A stretch of DNA of 64,000 nucleotides from Streptococcus ratti FA-1 = DSM 20564 (GTDB lineage Bacteria > Bacillota > Bacilli > Lactobacillales > Streptococcaceae), in the NCBI RefSeq assembly GCF_000286075.1, contig NZ_AJTZ01000005.1, positions 992,001-1,056,000 on the forward strand, written 5' to 3'. Under the pieces are notes generated by a model. It was not told the origin of the DNA, searched no databases, and was given only the letters and a program-made list of their open reading frames with translations. A program made the translations under genes and the position numbers. The first letter of the stretch is position 1. Each line of letters opens with the position of its first letter. Of this stretch, positions 28,190 to 37,520 are shown in pieces.

Positions 28190-28226
28190 AAAAAAGACTG
28201 GAAATGGCATTTTCCAATCTTTTTCG
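28190..28226 (-). terminator. Terminator of the ptsHI operon
   Basis: Minus-strand GATTGGAAA pairs with TTTCCAGTC and is followed by seven T. It starts 4 bp after the ptsI stop. Confidence 0.85.
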
Positions 28227-28229
28227 TGC

Positions 28230-29963
28230 TTAATCAAAATCAATGTATTCTTTTTCAAGTTCAAGGACTTCTTCCATGGTAGCACATTCTGTAAGAGCAC
28301 GCTCGGCAAGTTCCTGCATCTTAACAGTATCCAATTTTTTCATGAGACTGCGGGTGCGCAGAACAGAAGTGGCACTCATTGAAAATTCGTCCAGTCCGAT
28401 ACCAACTAACAATGGAACAGCGGTTTGGTCACCAGCCATTTCACCGCACATACCAGCCCATTTACCTTCAGCATGTGCCGCTTTAACAACGCGGTCAACC
28501 AAGCGAAGGATAGAGGGATTATATGGCTGATAGAGATATGAAACTTGTTCATTCATACGGTCAGCAGCCATAGTGTATTGGATGAGGTCGTTTGTACCGA
28601 TAGAGAAGAAATCAACTTCTTTGGCAAACTGGTCAGCCAGCATAGCTGCTGCCGGAATCTCAATCATGATACCTACTTGAATATCATCAGAGACAGCCAC
28701 ACCTTCTGCCTTGAGATTAGCTTTTTCTTCTTCCAGAATTCCTTTAGCTTTACGGAATTCAGTAAGGAGAGCTACCATTGGGAACATGATGCGCAGTTGT
28801 CCATGTACCGATGCACGCAGAAGAGCGCGCAGCTGTGTGCGGAACATTTGATTGCCCGTTTCTGAAATTGAAATACGCAGCGCACGGAAACCAAGGAATG
28901 GGTTCATTTCTTTTGGCAAATCGAAATAAGGAAGTTCCTTATCTCCGCCGATATCCATAGTACGAACCACAACTGGTTTACCATTCATTCCTTCAAGAAC
29001 AGCTTTATAAGCTTCGTATTGCTCATCTTCTGTTGGAAAGTCTTGAGAATCCATGTAAAGGAACTCTGTCCGATAGAGCCCTACGGCTTCAGCACCATTG
29101 CTGTTAACTCCTTCAACATCTTTAGGTGTACCGATATTAGCAGCCAATTCAAAATGTTTGCCATCAGCCGTTACTGTTTCAGCATCTTTAAGGAGAGCCC
29201 ATTCAGCCTTTTGTTTAGCATAGGCTTCACCGGCTGCTTTAAATTCTGCCACTTGCTCATCAGTCGGATTAATAATAACCTGACCAGTGATACCGTTGAC
29301 AGCAACAATATCTCCGTTTTTAACACGTTCAGTGATGTCATTTGTACCAAGCACAGCAGCAATTTCAAGCGTCCTTGCCATAATAGCTGAGTGGCTGGTG
29401 CGGCCACCGATATTAGTCACAAAAGCTTTAACAAAATTAGCATCCAGCTGAGCAGTGTCAGACGGAGTCAAATCATGCGCGATGACAATTGATTCTTCAC
29501 TAATAGTCGCTGGATTTGGAAGTTCGGCACCGAGAAGGTGCGCTAAAACACGCTTAGCAACATCACGAATATCTGCTGCACGTTCCTGCATATAGGGGTT
29601 ATCTTCCATGTTTTCAAACAAAGTCACAAACATGTCTGTTACTTCTTTAAGAGCACTTTCTGCATTGACTTGTTTTGCACGGATGTTTTCTTTGATTTGA
29701 CCAATCATTTCCGGATCTGCAAGAACCATCAAATGAGCATCAAATACAGCTGCAGCTTCTTCGCCAAGGGTATCTACTGCTTTTGCACGGATAAGAGAAA
29801 GCTCGTTTTGAGAAGCTTCTAGAGCTGCATCCAAACGAGCTTCTTCGGCCTTTGTATCTTCGACAGAAACTGTCTCAAAGGACAAATCCGGCTGGACAAG
29901 CAGATATGCCTTAGCAACGGCAACACCGTCAGATGCTGCAATTCCTTTAAGCATTTCTGTCAT
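28230..29963 (-). CDS. ptsI: PTS enzyme I, PEP-protein phosphotransferase
   Basis: A 577-residue cytosolic enzyme moving phosphate from PEP to HPr, the first step of all PTS sugar uptake. The phosphorylated His191 is in [12 protein letters not shown]; the PEP-binding domain has RTEFLYM and GGDKELPYF, and the catalytic Cys is in [10 protein letters not shown] near 504. ptsH lies 4 bp upstream, so the two are one transcript, with the ribosome site inside the end of ptsH. Confidence 0.97.
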   Translation of the reverse strand: MTEMLKGIAASDGVAVAKAYLLVQPDLSFETVSVEDTKAEEARLDAALEASQNELSLIRAKAVDTLGEEAAAVFDAHLMVLADPEMIGQIKENIRAKQVNAESALKEVTDMFVTLFENMEDNPYMQERAADIRDVAKRVLAHLLGAELPNPATISEESIVIAHDLTPSDTAQLDANFVKAFVTNIGGRTSHSAIMARTLEIAAVLGTNDITERVKNGDIVAVNGITGQVIINPTDEQVAEFKAAGEAYAKQKAEWALLKDAETVTADGKHFELAANIGTPKDVEGVNSNGAEAVGLYRTEFLYMDSQDFPTEDEQYEAYKAVLEGMNGKPVVVRTMDIGGDKELPYFDLPKEMNPFLGFRALRISISETGNQMFRTQLRALLRASVHGQLRIMFPMVALLTEFRKAKGILEEEKANLKAEGVAVSDDIQVGIMIEIPAAAMLADQFAKEVDFFSIGTNDLIQYTMAADRMNEQVSYLYQPYNPSILRLVDRVVKAAHAEGKWAGMCGEMAGDQTAVPLLVGIGLDEFSMSATSVLRTRSLMKKLDTVKMQELAERALTECATMEEVLELEKEYIDFD

Positions 29964-29967
29964 ATCT

Positions 29968-30231
29968 TTATGCCAATCCTTCTTTAGTCATTGTTTCATC
30001 AATAGCTGCAATTGCATCATCAGCATCTGCACCTTCAGCAGTGATTGTAACGTCTGCACCTTGACCAACACCAAGGCTCATAACACCCATGATTGATTTA
30101 AGGTTTACAGCTTTTCCTTTGTAATCAAGTGTAATATCTGAAGCAAATTTACTCGCTGTTTGTACAAGCAAAGTAGCTGGGCGCGCATGAATTCCTGTTT
30201 CTGCAACAATGTGAAAATCTTTTGAAGCCAT
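29968..30231 (-). CDS. ptsH: Phosphocarrier protein HPr
   Basis: An 87-residue carrier accepting phosphate from enzyme I on His15 ([10 protein letters not shown]) and being phosphorylated on Ser46 ([13 protein letters not shown]) by HPr kinase. HPr-Ser-P is the CcpA corepressor, so this gene links sugar flux to cre sites such as the one at pckA. AAAAGGAG precedes the ATG. It heads the ptsH-ptsI operon. Confidence 0.97.
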   Translation of the reverse strand: MASKDFHIVAETGIHARPATLLVQTASKFASDITLDYKGKAVNLKSIMGVMSLGVGQGADVTITAEGADADDAIAAIDETMTKEGLA

Positions 30232-30296
30232 AGTATGGTTCTCCTTTTAATATGTGTTTTTTTGAATTTTCCTAATGATAACCCTTACAATTTTAG

Positions 30297-30325
30297 ATTA
30301 TAGCATATTGAAATGCGATTTTCAA
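30297..30325 (-). promoter_or_regulatory. Sigma-A promoter of ptsHI
   Basis: TTGAAA, 17-bp spacer, TATAAT on the minus strand. Just downstream, at about 30275-30289, TGTAAGGGTTATCA differs from the pckA cre core only by the central CG, a possible weak catabolite site. Confidence 0.75.
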
Positions 30326-30569
30326 GAACTAAAGTAACAAATTGGAAGAATAATGCAAATCATTTTCAATAATTTACAGCGCTTTTTTATAAGAATTATG
30401 GCTGCTGCCACGGCACCTTACCAACACCTGATACTTCCCTATTTGAAAAATGCCGGAGAGCCTCTAAAGCAAGAAAGAAATGAAATAATGACAAATGTCA
30501 TAACATCCGCTACTTCCAATATACTAAGAGTTAAAAATTGATTCTGACTTTCTTTTTCAGTTTTAAAAA

Positions 30570-31364
30570 CTATTTCTTTCTTGTTTTATCTTTAAATGAA
30601 GCAGCTTGCTTACGAAGCTCAGTAACAAACGGAGCATCAATTTCTTTGAACTTGCTGTAATTTTTTAAAAGACGGCGCTGATTAAAACGCAAGGGGCGGA
30701 TATTCTTGGCGTGCAGAAAGTCATTCAGATGAAGATGAAATTCTGCCAAACGCTGACTGAAAAGCTCAGCTTGTTCCGCTAAATCATCAATTTCCTGCTT
30801 GACAGATTCTCTGATATTTTCCTGCTCTTTTCGAATATGTTCTTCCAAGACAAGAGCGGCTTCATGAAACTGAACAGTATCCACTGCTGTCCAGATAAAA
30901 TCAGACAGCATCAGAAAAGCAATTGGGGCAGCCCACCAATCATCAATTCTAAGCACAAGTGCCATGACGCTCGGCTGAATCAAGCGAACAAGAATTAAAA
31001 TCCCAAATCCCCAAAAAAGAGAAATCGCGGGAGCAACCCTTCCTTTCAGGTTACCAAACTCCTGACTGTAATCCCACAATTTCATGTGAAAGAAAGTCTC
31101 TAAAAACCAGCCGGCAAAATATTCAAAGGCTGTCGCAATGACAATACCACTCAAAAAAAGACCGAGCAGATGTTTCTGAAAAGGTTCTGTAAAAATCAAA
31201 ACAGTAGTTACTGCAAAACCATAAACCGGACAGTAAGGTCCAAATAAAAAGCCACGGTAGTCAAACCGCTTGTCCTTAATAGAACAGTAAACCGTCTCCC
31301 AAAGCCAGCCTATAAAAGAATAAATGAAGAAAAGAAAAATCACATCCGGAAGTGAATAGGGCAT
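30570..31364 (-). CDS. Putative ABC-transporter type IV membrane protein (CmpB-like)
   Basis: A 264-residue protein of the PF06541 type. Four to five membrane segments occupy the first 165 residues and include the signatures YSFIGWLWETVYCSI and FDYRGFLFGPYCPVYGF. A charged, probably coiled C-terminal tail (about 170-264) follows. Despite the family name no ATPase partner is adjacent and transport has not been shown. It is a single gene; the flanking 31365-31585 and 30303-30569 spacers show no further genes. Confidence 0.75.
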   Translation of the reverse strand: MPYSLPDVIFLFFIYSFIGWLWETVYCSIKDKRFDYRGFLFGPYCPVYGFAVTTVLIFTEPFQKHLLGLFLSGIVIATAFEYFAGWFLETFFHMKLWDYSQEFGNLKGRVAPAISLFWGFGILILVRLIQPSVMALVLRIDDWWAAPIAFLMLSDFIWTAVDTVQFHEAALVLEEHIRKEQENIRESVKQEIDDLAEQAELFSQRLAEFHLHLNDFLHAKNIRPLRFNQRRLLKNYSKFKEIDAPFVTELRKQAASFKDKTRKK

Positions 31365-31535
31365 AAACGACCGCCTTTCTTATCAATATGCCAATATTAT
31401 ACCTCTTTAGCTTATTGATGCCAAACAAAATAGCCAAGTTTGCTAGTATTTCCTAACCAACTGAGAAAGGAGAAAATGAAACCGTTCAGCGGCCTGCTTC
31501 AAGCCTCAGGTTGAACACCTTAAAATAAGAAAGCA

Positions 31536-31574
31536 GGGAGAAATCAAATGCCTCAAACACCTGATTTCTCTCCC
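31536..31574 (-). terminator. Hairpin downstream of icd
   Basis: GGGAGAAATCA pairs with TGATTTCTCTCCC with one bulge, 12 bp past the icd stop. The T-run is weak, so terminator function is likely but not certain. Confidence 0.5.
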
Positions 31575-31585
31575 ACCCTCAGTTT

Positions 31586-32761
31586 TTATAAATTTTCAGC
31601 CAGCACTTTGGCAAATGCGCTGGTTGAATAAGACGAAGCATTTCCCGCCAAATCTGCGGTAAAGCAGCCAGCAGCAAAGCTTTTTTCAATAGCTGCTGCA
31701 ATGAGAGCAGCCGCTTCTTTCCAGCCTATATAATCAAAAAGCATACAGCCTGATAAAAGCAAGGAACAAGGATTAGCCTTATCTTGTCCGGCAATATCCG
31801 GTGCCGTTCCGTGGGTTGCCTCAAAGATAGCGTGACCGAATTGATAGTTGATATTAGCTCCTGGTGATATGCCAATGCCGCCAACCTGTGCTGCTAAGGC
31901 ATCACTGGCATAGTCTCCATTAAGATTAGTCAGGGCAACCACATCAAAACGCTCAGGATTCAAAAGAATCTGCTGCAGGAAATTATCGGCAATAATATCA
32001 TCAACAACTAAGCGGCCTGAGGCAAGTTCAGCAGCATATTCCTCTTGAGCCAGTTCATAGCCCCACTTTCTAAAACCACCTTCTGTAAATTTTTGAATAT
32101 TGCCTTTATGCACCAAAGTAACCCTGCTAAGCCCTTTATCCAGTGCATAGTCAATAGCTGCGCGAATCAGACGTTTGCTGCCTTCAACAGAAATCGGCTT
32201 AATACCAATACTGCTGCTCTCAGGAAAACGAATTTTTTGAACCTGCATTTCGTCTTGTAAAAAGCTGATAACCTTTTGAACTTCTGCAGTGCCTGCTTCC
32301 CATTCAATCCCTGCATAAATATCCTCCGTATTTTCACGAAAAATAGTAATGTCTGTCTTTTCTGGATTTTTAAGCGGACTGGGAACGCCTTTGAAATAGC
32401 GGACAGGTCTGACGCAGGCAAAGAGATCCAGTTCCTGGCGGAGGGTAACATTTAATGAACGAATACCGCCGCCAACCGGTGTTTCCAAAGGTCCCTTTAT
32501 AGCAAGCAGGTGGCTCTTAATCGTCTCTAAAGTCGCATCCGGCAGCCAAACACCCTCTTGATCAAAAGCCTTCTTCCCGGCCAAAACTTCCAGCCATTCA
32601 ATTTGCCTTGTTCCTTTATAGGCTTTGTCAACAGCTCTGTCAAAAACAAGTTTAGCATTTTTCCAGATGTCACATCCCACACCATCTCCCTCAATATAAG
32701 GAATAATAGGGTAAGCAGGAACTTGTAATGTCCCATTTTCAAATCTTATTTTTTCTGCCAT
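31586..32761 (-). CDS. icd: Isocitrate dehydrogenase (NADP)
   Basis: A 391-residue homodimeric enzyme oxidising isocitrate to 2-oxoglutarate, supplying carbon for glutamate. Substrate segments are present: [19 protein letters not shown], [17 protein letters not shown] loop, and the cofactor loop [18 protein letters not shown]. It is the last gene of citB-citZ-icd: one base separates it from the citZ stop, and its ribosome site AGGAGA is inside the end of citZ. Confidence 0.93.
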   Translation of the reverse strand: MAEKIRFENGTLQVPAYPIIPYIEGDGVGCDIWKNAKLVFDRAVDKAYKGTRQIEWLEVLAGKKAFDQEGVWLPDATLETIKSHLLAIKGPLETPVGGGIRSLNVTLRQELDLFACVRPVRYFKGVPSPLKNPEKTDITIFRENTEDIYAGIEWEAGTAEVQKVISFLQDEMQVQKIRFPESSSIGIKPISVEGSKRLIRAAIDYALDKGLSRVTLVHKGNIQKFTEGGFRKWGYELAQEEYAAELASGRLVVDDIIADNFLQQILLNPERFDVVALTNLNGDYASDALAAQVGGIGISPGANINYQFGHAIFEATHGTAPDIAGQDKANPCSLLLSGCMLFDYIGWKEAAALIAAAIEKSFAAGCFTADLAGNASSYSTSAFAKVLAENL

Positions 32762-32762
32762 T

Positions 32763-33881
32763 TTATCTCCTTTCTAAAAGAATATATTTTAAATTCCTTT
32801 TGCCAGCATAGCGAGAACGCGGACGCAGCAGCTTGTTATTTCTTTGCTGCTCCTGAATATGAGCAATCCATCCTGCCACCCGGCTCATTGCAAAAATTAG
32901 AGTAAAGATAGAACTGTCAATTCCTAAAACATGATAAACAGTTGCGGAATAAAAATCAACGTTGGGAATGAGATTTTTGACTTCTTTCATATAAAACTCA
33001 ATCTCATTGGACAGCTGGTACCAGATATCATTCTGAGTTCCTCGGGTCAGTTCTCTGGCCATTTCCCGCAGGTATTTTTCGCGGGGGTCTTGCTTTTGAT
33101 AGACACGGTGGCCAAATCCCATTATTTTTTCCTTAGAATTGAGTTTTTTCTGCAGATAAGCCCCCACATCACCGCAATTACGAATTTCCTGCAGCATATC
33201 AAAAACCCGTTCATTAGCACCGCCATGAAGCGGTCCCTTCAAAGTTCCGATGGCAGCTGTCACACAAGAATAGATATCAGACATCGTAGAAGCACAGACC
33301 CTAGCAGCAAAGGTTGAGGCATTGAGCTCATGTTCAGCATGCAAAATAAGAGCTCGGTTCATGGCTAAGGTTTCAAGTTCATTGGGAATACTGCCTCTTA
33401 GCATGTACAGAAAATTCTCAGCAAAACCAAGATCGCTTCGGGGAGCAATCGGGGACAGCCCTTGATGCAGCCTTGCAAAAGCTGCAATGATCGTCGGTAT
33501 TTTAGCCATCAGCTGAATACTTTGGTCATAAACGGCTTTAGGCGTCTGTTCTTCGGCACTGGGATTGTAGACACCCAGTAAACTGACTGTTGATCGTAAA
33601 ACACTCATGGGGTGCAGATGCTGCCGCGATTGAATCAAAATACATTGTTCAACGGCATCACTGATTGCATAATTGCTGCGCAGTCTTTTTTCAAACTGTG
33701 CGAGTTCAGTCTGGCTGGGCAGGCGAAGGTTCCAAAGCAGGAAAATAACTTCTTCAAACTGAACGTGATTTCCCATCAGCTCAGCAATATCATAACCTGC
33801 ATAGGAAAGTTTGCCATTCTCAATCGCACTGATTCTGCTTTCACAGGCAACAGTATCCTTTAAACCGTTTGTTTCTGTCAT
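32763..33881 (-). CDS. citZ: Citrate synthase
   Basis: Condenses oxaloacetate with acetyl-CoA. The 372-residue length is typical of the short Gram-positive type. The catalytic triad is visible: His in [12 protein letters not shown], His in GPLHGGANE, and Asp in [15 protein letters not shown]. It lies 3 bp after citB and 1 bp before icd. With aconitase and isocitrate dehydrogenase it completes the citrate branch; no 2-oxoglutarate dehydrogenase is seen here. Confidence 0.94.
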   Translation of the reverse strand: MTETNGLKDTVACESRISAIENGKLSYAGYDIAELMGNHVQFEEVIFLLWNLRLPSQTELAQFEKRLRSNYAISDAVEQCILIQSRQHLHPMSVLRSTVSLLGVYNPSAEEQTPKAVYDQSIQLMAKIPTIIAAFARLHQGLSPIAPRSDLGFAENFLYMLRGSIPNELETLAMNRALILHAEHELNASTFAARVCASTMSDIYSCVTAAIGTLKGPLHGGANERVFDMLQEIRNCGDVGAYLQKKLNSKEKIMGFGHRVYQKQDPREKYLREMARELTRGTQNDIWYQLSNEIEFYMKEVKNLIPNVDFYSATVYHVLGIDSSIFTLIFAMSRVAGWIAHIQEQQRNNKLLRPRSRYAGKRNLKYILLERR

Positions 33882-33884
33882 AGA

Positions 33885-36548
33885 TTAACCTCCCTTTAAC
33901 TTTTTACGAACAACCATAGGAAGAATGCCTCCATTTTCATAGTATTGAAGATCAGCGTCTGCATCAAAACGAAGGAGTGCCTGAAATTCCTTTACTCCTT
34001 GGTCCGAAACAGCCCTGACTGTTACCATGTCATGTACCTGAGGTTTTTTGGGAAGGACAACCGTGTAAGTCTCGTATCCTGTTAATTGGAGACTGGCTGC
34101 GGTCTGTCCTTCGAGAAATTGTAAAGGCAAAATCCCCATCATAACCAAATTAGAACGGTGAATGCGCTCGAAACTTTCTGCCAGAACAACTTTTACACCT
34201 AAAAGACTGGCTCCCTTAGCCGCCCAGTCGCGGCTGGAACCCATACCGTAATCTTTTCCTGCAATAACAATCGTGGAAATGCCTTCCCTCTTGTAATTCA
34301 TGGCCGCCTCATAAACTGGCAGGACAGCATCTTTATATTTTGTGTAACCGCCAATTTTACCATCAGCCAGTTCATTTTTGATACGAATATTGGCAAAGGT
34401 TCCTCTCATCATGACCTCATGATTGCCGCGCCGGCTGCCGTAAGAATTGTAATCTGCATAAGCAACACCTTTTTCTTCCAGATAGCGAGCTGCTGGGCTG
34501 TTGCGCGCAATATTTCCTGCAGGCGAGATATGATCGGTAGTGACCGAATCGCCAAATTTAGCCAGCACTTTCAAGTCCGTCAAATCTGCTGCAGCAGCTG
34601 AATTGTTTAGATGCTCAAAATACGGCGGATTTTGGATATAGGTAGATTCCTGATTCCATTGATAATTAGCTGAACTTTCAGTTTGAATCTGATTCCACTT
34701 TTGACTGTCAGAAAAGACTTGTGCATACTCTTGAGCAAAAAGTTCAGCAGTGACATACTTATCAACATAAGCCATGACTTCTTCCTTGGCAGGCATCAGA
34801 TCTTCTAAGTAGACCGCCTGATTATCTTTATCGTAAGCCAATGGTTCTGTTGTCAAATCAATTGCGGTGCTGCCAGCCAAAGCATAAGCAACAACCAAAG
34901 GCGGACTGGCTAAAAAGTTAGCCTTAACCAAGGGATTGACCCGGCCTTCAAAATTTCTGTTCCCTGAAAGAACAGCGCTGACAAGCAGGTCATTTTCTTG
35001 AACGGCTTGGGCAACCGCTTCTGGTAGGCTGCCTGAATTGCCAATGCAGGTTGTGCAGCCGTATCCGACTAGATGGAAGCCTAATTTATCCAGATATGGC
35101 TGAAGCCCGCTTTTTTTCAGATAAGCCGTGACAACTTTAGAGCCTGGTGCTAAAGACGTTTTAACTGACTTAGATACACTGAGTCCGCGTTCCACAGCTT
35201 TTTTGGCCAAGAGTCCGGCAGCCATAAGAACATAAGGATTGGATGTATTGGTGCAGGAAGTAATAGCAGCAATAGCAACATGCCCGGTTTTTATTTCAAT
35301 ATCTTCATCTTCAAAATGAGCAATTGCTGTTTTATCTAACTCAGTTTTATCTAAACCAAAGCCGCGGACACCTGCTTCCCGCACAAGGCTGGCTTCAAAT
35401 TCTTCTTTTGCCTGGCTTAATTCGATTAAATCCTGAGGGCGTTTTGGTCCTGCAATGGAAGGCTTAACAGCTGACAGGTCAATTTCGATAATCTTCGTAT
35501 AAGCAGGCAGTGTTTTGGTGTCATGCCAAAGACAGTTGCGCTTTGCATAGGCTTTTGTCAAAGCAATGTGTTCTTTTGAACGATTGGTCAGCCTCATGTA
35601 ATTTAAAGTTTCCTCATCAATAGGAAAATAACCGCAGGTCGCTCCGTATTCCGGTGCCATATTAGCGACTGTTGCCCGGTCTGCTAAGGAAAGCTCTGCC
35701 AATCCGGGACCAAAAAATTCCACAAATTTTCCAACTACATTTTCCTTACGCAAAACCTGTGTCACTTTAAGCGCCAAATCTGTTGCTGTCGCTATTTTAG
35801 GGAGCTGTCCATAAAAGCGCACACCAATAACTTCCGGAACAGGAAAACAGGAGGCTTCTCCCAGCATAGCAGCCTCAGCTTCAATACCGCCGACACCCCA
35901 GCCAAGAACACCAATGCCGTTTATCATTGTTGTGTGACTGTCAGTGCCAAACATAGAATCCGGATACAAAAGTCCATCTTTTTCAATAATAACATCACTG
36001 AGAAATTCAATATTAACCTGATGAATGATTCCAGTTGCCGGCGGTACTGCCCGATAATTTTCGAAAGATTTTTCAGCCCATTTTAGAAACTCATAGCGTT
36101 CATTATTACGCTGAAATTCCAAATCAATATTATAATCAAAAGCTTCCTCACTGCCGAAAGAGTCAACCTGAACGCTGTGATCAATAACTAGGTCCACCGG
36201 TATTTCAGGATTGATCAAATCAGGACTGCCGCCATTTTTAACAACAGCATCGCGCATAGAAGCTAAATCCACAACAACCGGAACACCCGTAAAATCCTGC
36301 AGGATAACACGGCTGGGTTTAAAGGGAACTTCTCCCTGAGGATTATTGGGATCATAATGGAAAAGAGATTTTATGTTATGTTTTATCACATCTAAATTAT
36401 CGTATTTCCTTAATAAACTTTCAATTAGAATTCGGATAGTGTAAGGAAGGCTTTCAAGCTCTATATTATAATCTTTAGAAGCTTTTACTAAATCAATGTA
36501 ATGGTAGTTTTTCTCATTAAGAGAAAAATTTGATGCATAATTAATCAT
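33885..36548 (-). CDS. citB: Aconitate hydratase
   Basis: An 887-residue monomeric aconitase of the AcnA type, interconverting citrate and isocitrate. The 4Fe-4S ligands lie in [10 protein letters not shown] and in [12 protein letters not shown]; the C-terminal swivel domain has [14 protein letters not shown]. It may also bind RNA when the cluster is lost, as known for B. subtilis and human homologues (not shown here). AAAGGAG precedes the ATG. It heads the citB-citZ-icd operon behind a good promoter overlapped by a CodY-like box. Confidence 0.96.
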   Translation of the reverse strand: MINYASNFSLNEKNYHYIDLVKASKDYNIELESLPYTIRILIESLLRKYDNLDVIKHNIKSLFHYDPNNPQGEVPFKPSRVILQDFTGVPVVVDLASMRDAVVKNGGSPDLINPEIPVDLVIDHSVQVDSFGSEEAFDYNIDLEFQRNNERYEFLKWAEKSFENYRAVPPATGIIHQVNIEFLSDVIIEKDGLLYPDSMFGTDSHTTMINGIGVLGWGVGGIEAEAAMLGEASCFPVPEVIGVRFYGQLPKIATATDLALKVTQVLRKENVVGKFVEFFGPGLAELSLADRATVANMAPEYGATCGYFPIDEETLNYMRLTNRSKEHIALTKAYAKRNCLWHDTKTLPAYTKIIEIDLSAVKPSIAGPKRPQDLIELSQAKEEFEASLVREAGVRGFGLDKTELDKTAIAHFEDEDIEIKTGHVAIAAITSCTNTSNPYVLMAAGLLAKKAVERGLSVSKSVKTSLAPGSKVVTAYLKKSGLQPYLDKLGFHLVGYGCTTCIGNSGSLPEAVAQAVQENDLLVSAVLSGNRNFEGRVNPLVKANFLASPPLVVAYALAGSTAIDLTTEPLAYDKDNQAVYLEDLMPAKEEVMAYVDKYVTAELFAQEYAQVFSDSQKWNQIQTESSANYQWNQESTYIQNPPYFEHLNNSAAAADLTDLKVLAKFGDSVTTDHISPAGNIARNSPAARYLEEKGVAYADYNSYGSRRGNHEVMMRGTFANIRIKNELADGKIGGYTKYKDAVLPVYEAAMNYKREGISTIVIAGKDYGMGSSRDWAAKGASLLGVKVVLAESFERIHRSNLVMMGILPLQFLEGQTAASLQLTGYETYTVVLPKKPQVHDMVTVRAVSDQGVKEFQALLRFDADADLQYYENGGILPMVVRKKLKGG

Positions 36549-36580
36549 AATAAGTCTCCTTTTTGCGTGAATTAATTAAG

Positions 36581-36609
36581 ATTATACAATTTTCTGAATC
36601 ATTAAGCAA
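36581..36609 (-). promoter_or_regulatory. Sigma-A promoter of citB with overlapping CodY-like box
   Basis: Minus-strand TTGCTT, 17-bp spacer, TATAAT. The spacer holds AATTTTCTGAATCAT (36588-36602), 12 of 15 matches to the CodY consensus, in a position expected to repress. Confidence 0.6.
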
Positions 36610-36676
36610 ACATAAACTTGCATTTCATGTAATAAAATGTAACATATATTGTGTCGGCAGCTCAGAGAGACTAAAA

Positions 36677-36724
36677 ACACTATATCTTGTGGATTTTTTC
36701 AAATAACCCTACTATATTTTGTGT
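36677..36724 (+). promoter_or_regulatory. Paired NrdR boxes upstream of nrdHEF
   Basis: ACACTATATCTTGTG (36677-36691) and TACTATATTTTGTGT (36710-36724) share the core ACTATATYTTGTG exactly 32 bp apart, three helical turns, the arrangement used by the ribonucleotide-reductase repressor NrdR. A weaker related sequence, AACATATATTGTGT, lies at 36641-36654. Confidence 0.75.
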
Positions 36725-36742
36725 TTTTTCAAGCAAATTTTC

Positions 36743-36771
36743 TTGCTTTTTTTCTTAAATTTAGATATGCT
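36743..36771 (+). promoter_or_regulatory. Promoter of nrdH
   Basis: TTGCTT, 17-bp spacer, TATGCT, directly downstream of the second NrdR box. Confidence 0.55.
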
Positions 36772-36815
36772 AATAAGGCAACTTGTAAAAAAATAAAAAA
36801 TTTTAGGAGGGAAAA

Positions 36816-37040
36816 ATGGCTAAAATAACTGTTTTTTCAAAAAATAACTGCATGCAATGCAAGATGACTAAGAAATTTCTGGAACAAAACCATGTTGACT
36901 TTGAAGAAATTAATATTGACGAACAACCAGAGAAAATCGACTATGTGAAAAGCTTAGGCTTTACTGCTGCTCCTGTTATTGAAGCAGGAGACGCTGTCTT
37001 CTCAGGTTTTCAGCCTGCTAGATTAAAAGCCCTTATCTAA
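36816..37040 (+). CDS. nrdH: NrdH glutaredoxin-like protein
   Basis: A 74-residue thioredoxin-fold electron donor for class Ib ribonucleotide reductase. The redox motif is CMQC (Cys12, Cys15) in FSKNNCMQCKMTKKFL, and the C-terminal half has the TAAPVIEAGD cis-proline loop and SGFQPARL, typical of NrdH. A strong AGGAGG precedes the ATG. It leads the nrd genes, although 480 bp of non-coding DNA separates it from nrdE. Confidence 0.94.
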   Translation: MAKITVFSKNNCMQCKMTKKFLEQNHVDFEEINIDEQPEKIDYVKSLGFTAAPVIEAGDAVFSGFQPARLKALI

Positions 37041-37520
37041 TATTTTGAACATCAAATCAGCAGTCATCCGCAAGGATTAGTACAAAACTTTCAACTGCTG
37101 AGCAAAAATCTCCTTAAAACAGGAAATGGGACAAAAATTGGTAAATCGTTATTAAAATGGCAATTTCGATTTTGTTGCCCCACCTGCACACAGTTTATTA
37201 GGTATTGACATGGACCAGCCTTCATAGAATCGGCTAACCTCCAACAGTTTCCCAGACTGTTGGAGCTATCACTTACCTAGCACTTAAACAGTCCAGTGGA
37301 CTCTTTAAGGTGGACACCTGAAAATTAAGAGGTATCCAGAGAAGAACCGCTCTCAACCGCTGCGTCAAACAGTTGATGCTGCATAGATTGAAAGAGTTTA
37401 GGACTTTATACGCAATCTTCCTAGCTCACACCGTTTTGCGGGTGATTGCGCAGCAACTATGGCTGTCTGTCTCAAACTTCTTCTAAGAAATTAAGAAATA
37501 TAAGGAATAGGAATTTATAG
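37041..37520. other. Non-coding spacer between nrdH and nrdE
   Basis: 480 bp without a supported gene, rich in inverted repeats: TGGGACAAAAATTG (37127-37140) against CGATTTTGTTGCCCCA (37167-37181), CTCCAACAG/CTGTTGGAG (37239-37265), and CGCAATC/GATTGCG near 37402-37448. These could be partial terminators, processing sites or remnants of small repeats. Confidence 0.5.

Noticed and set aside
30353..30541. 62-codon plus-strand frame between ptsH and the CmpB-like gene
   Set aside because: It starts inside the ptsH upstream region, has no convincing ribosome site, and its composition is unlike a gene.
37041..37520. Hidden gene or IS transposase between nrdH and nrdE
   Set aside because: No open frame with recognisable features on either strand; only inverted repeats.
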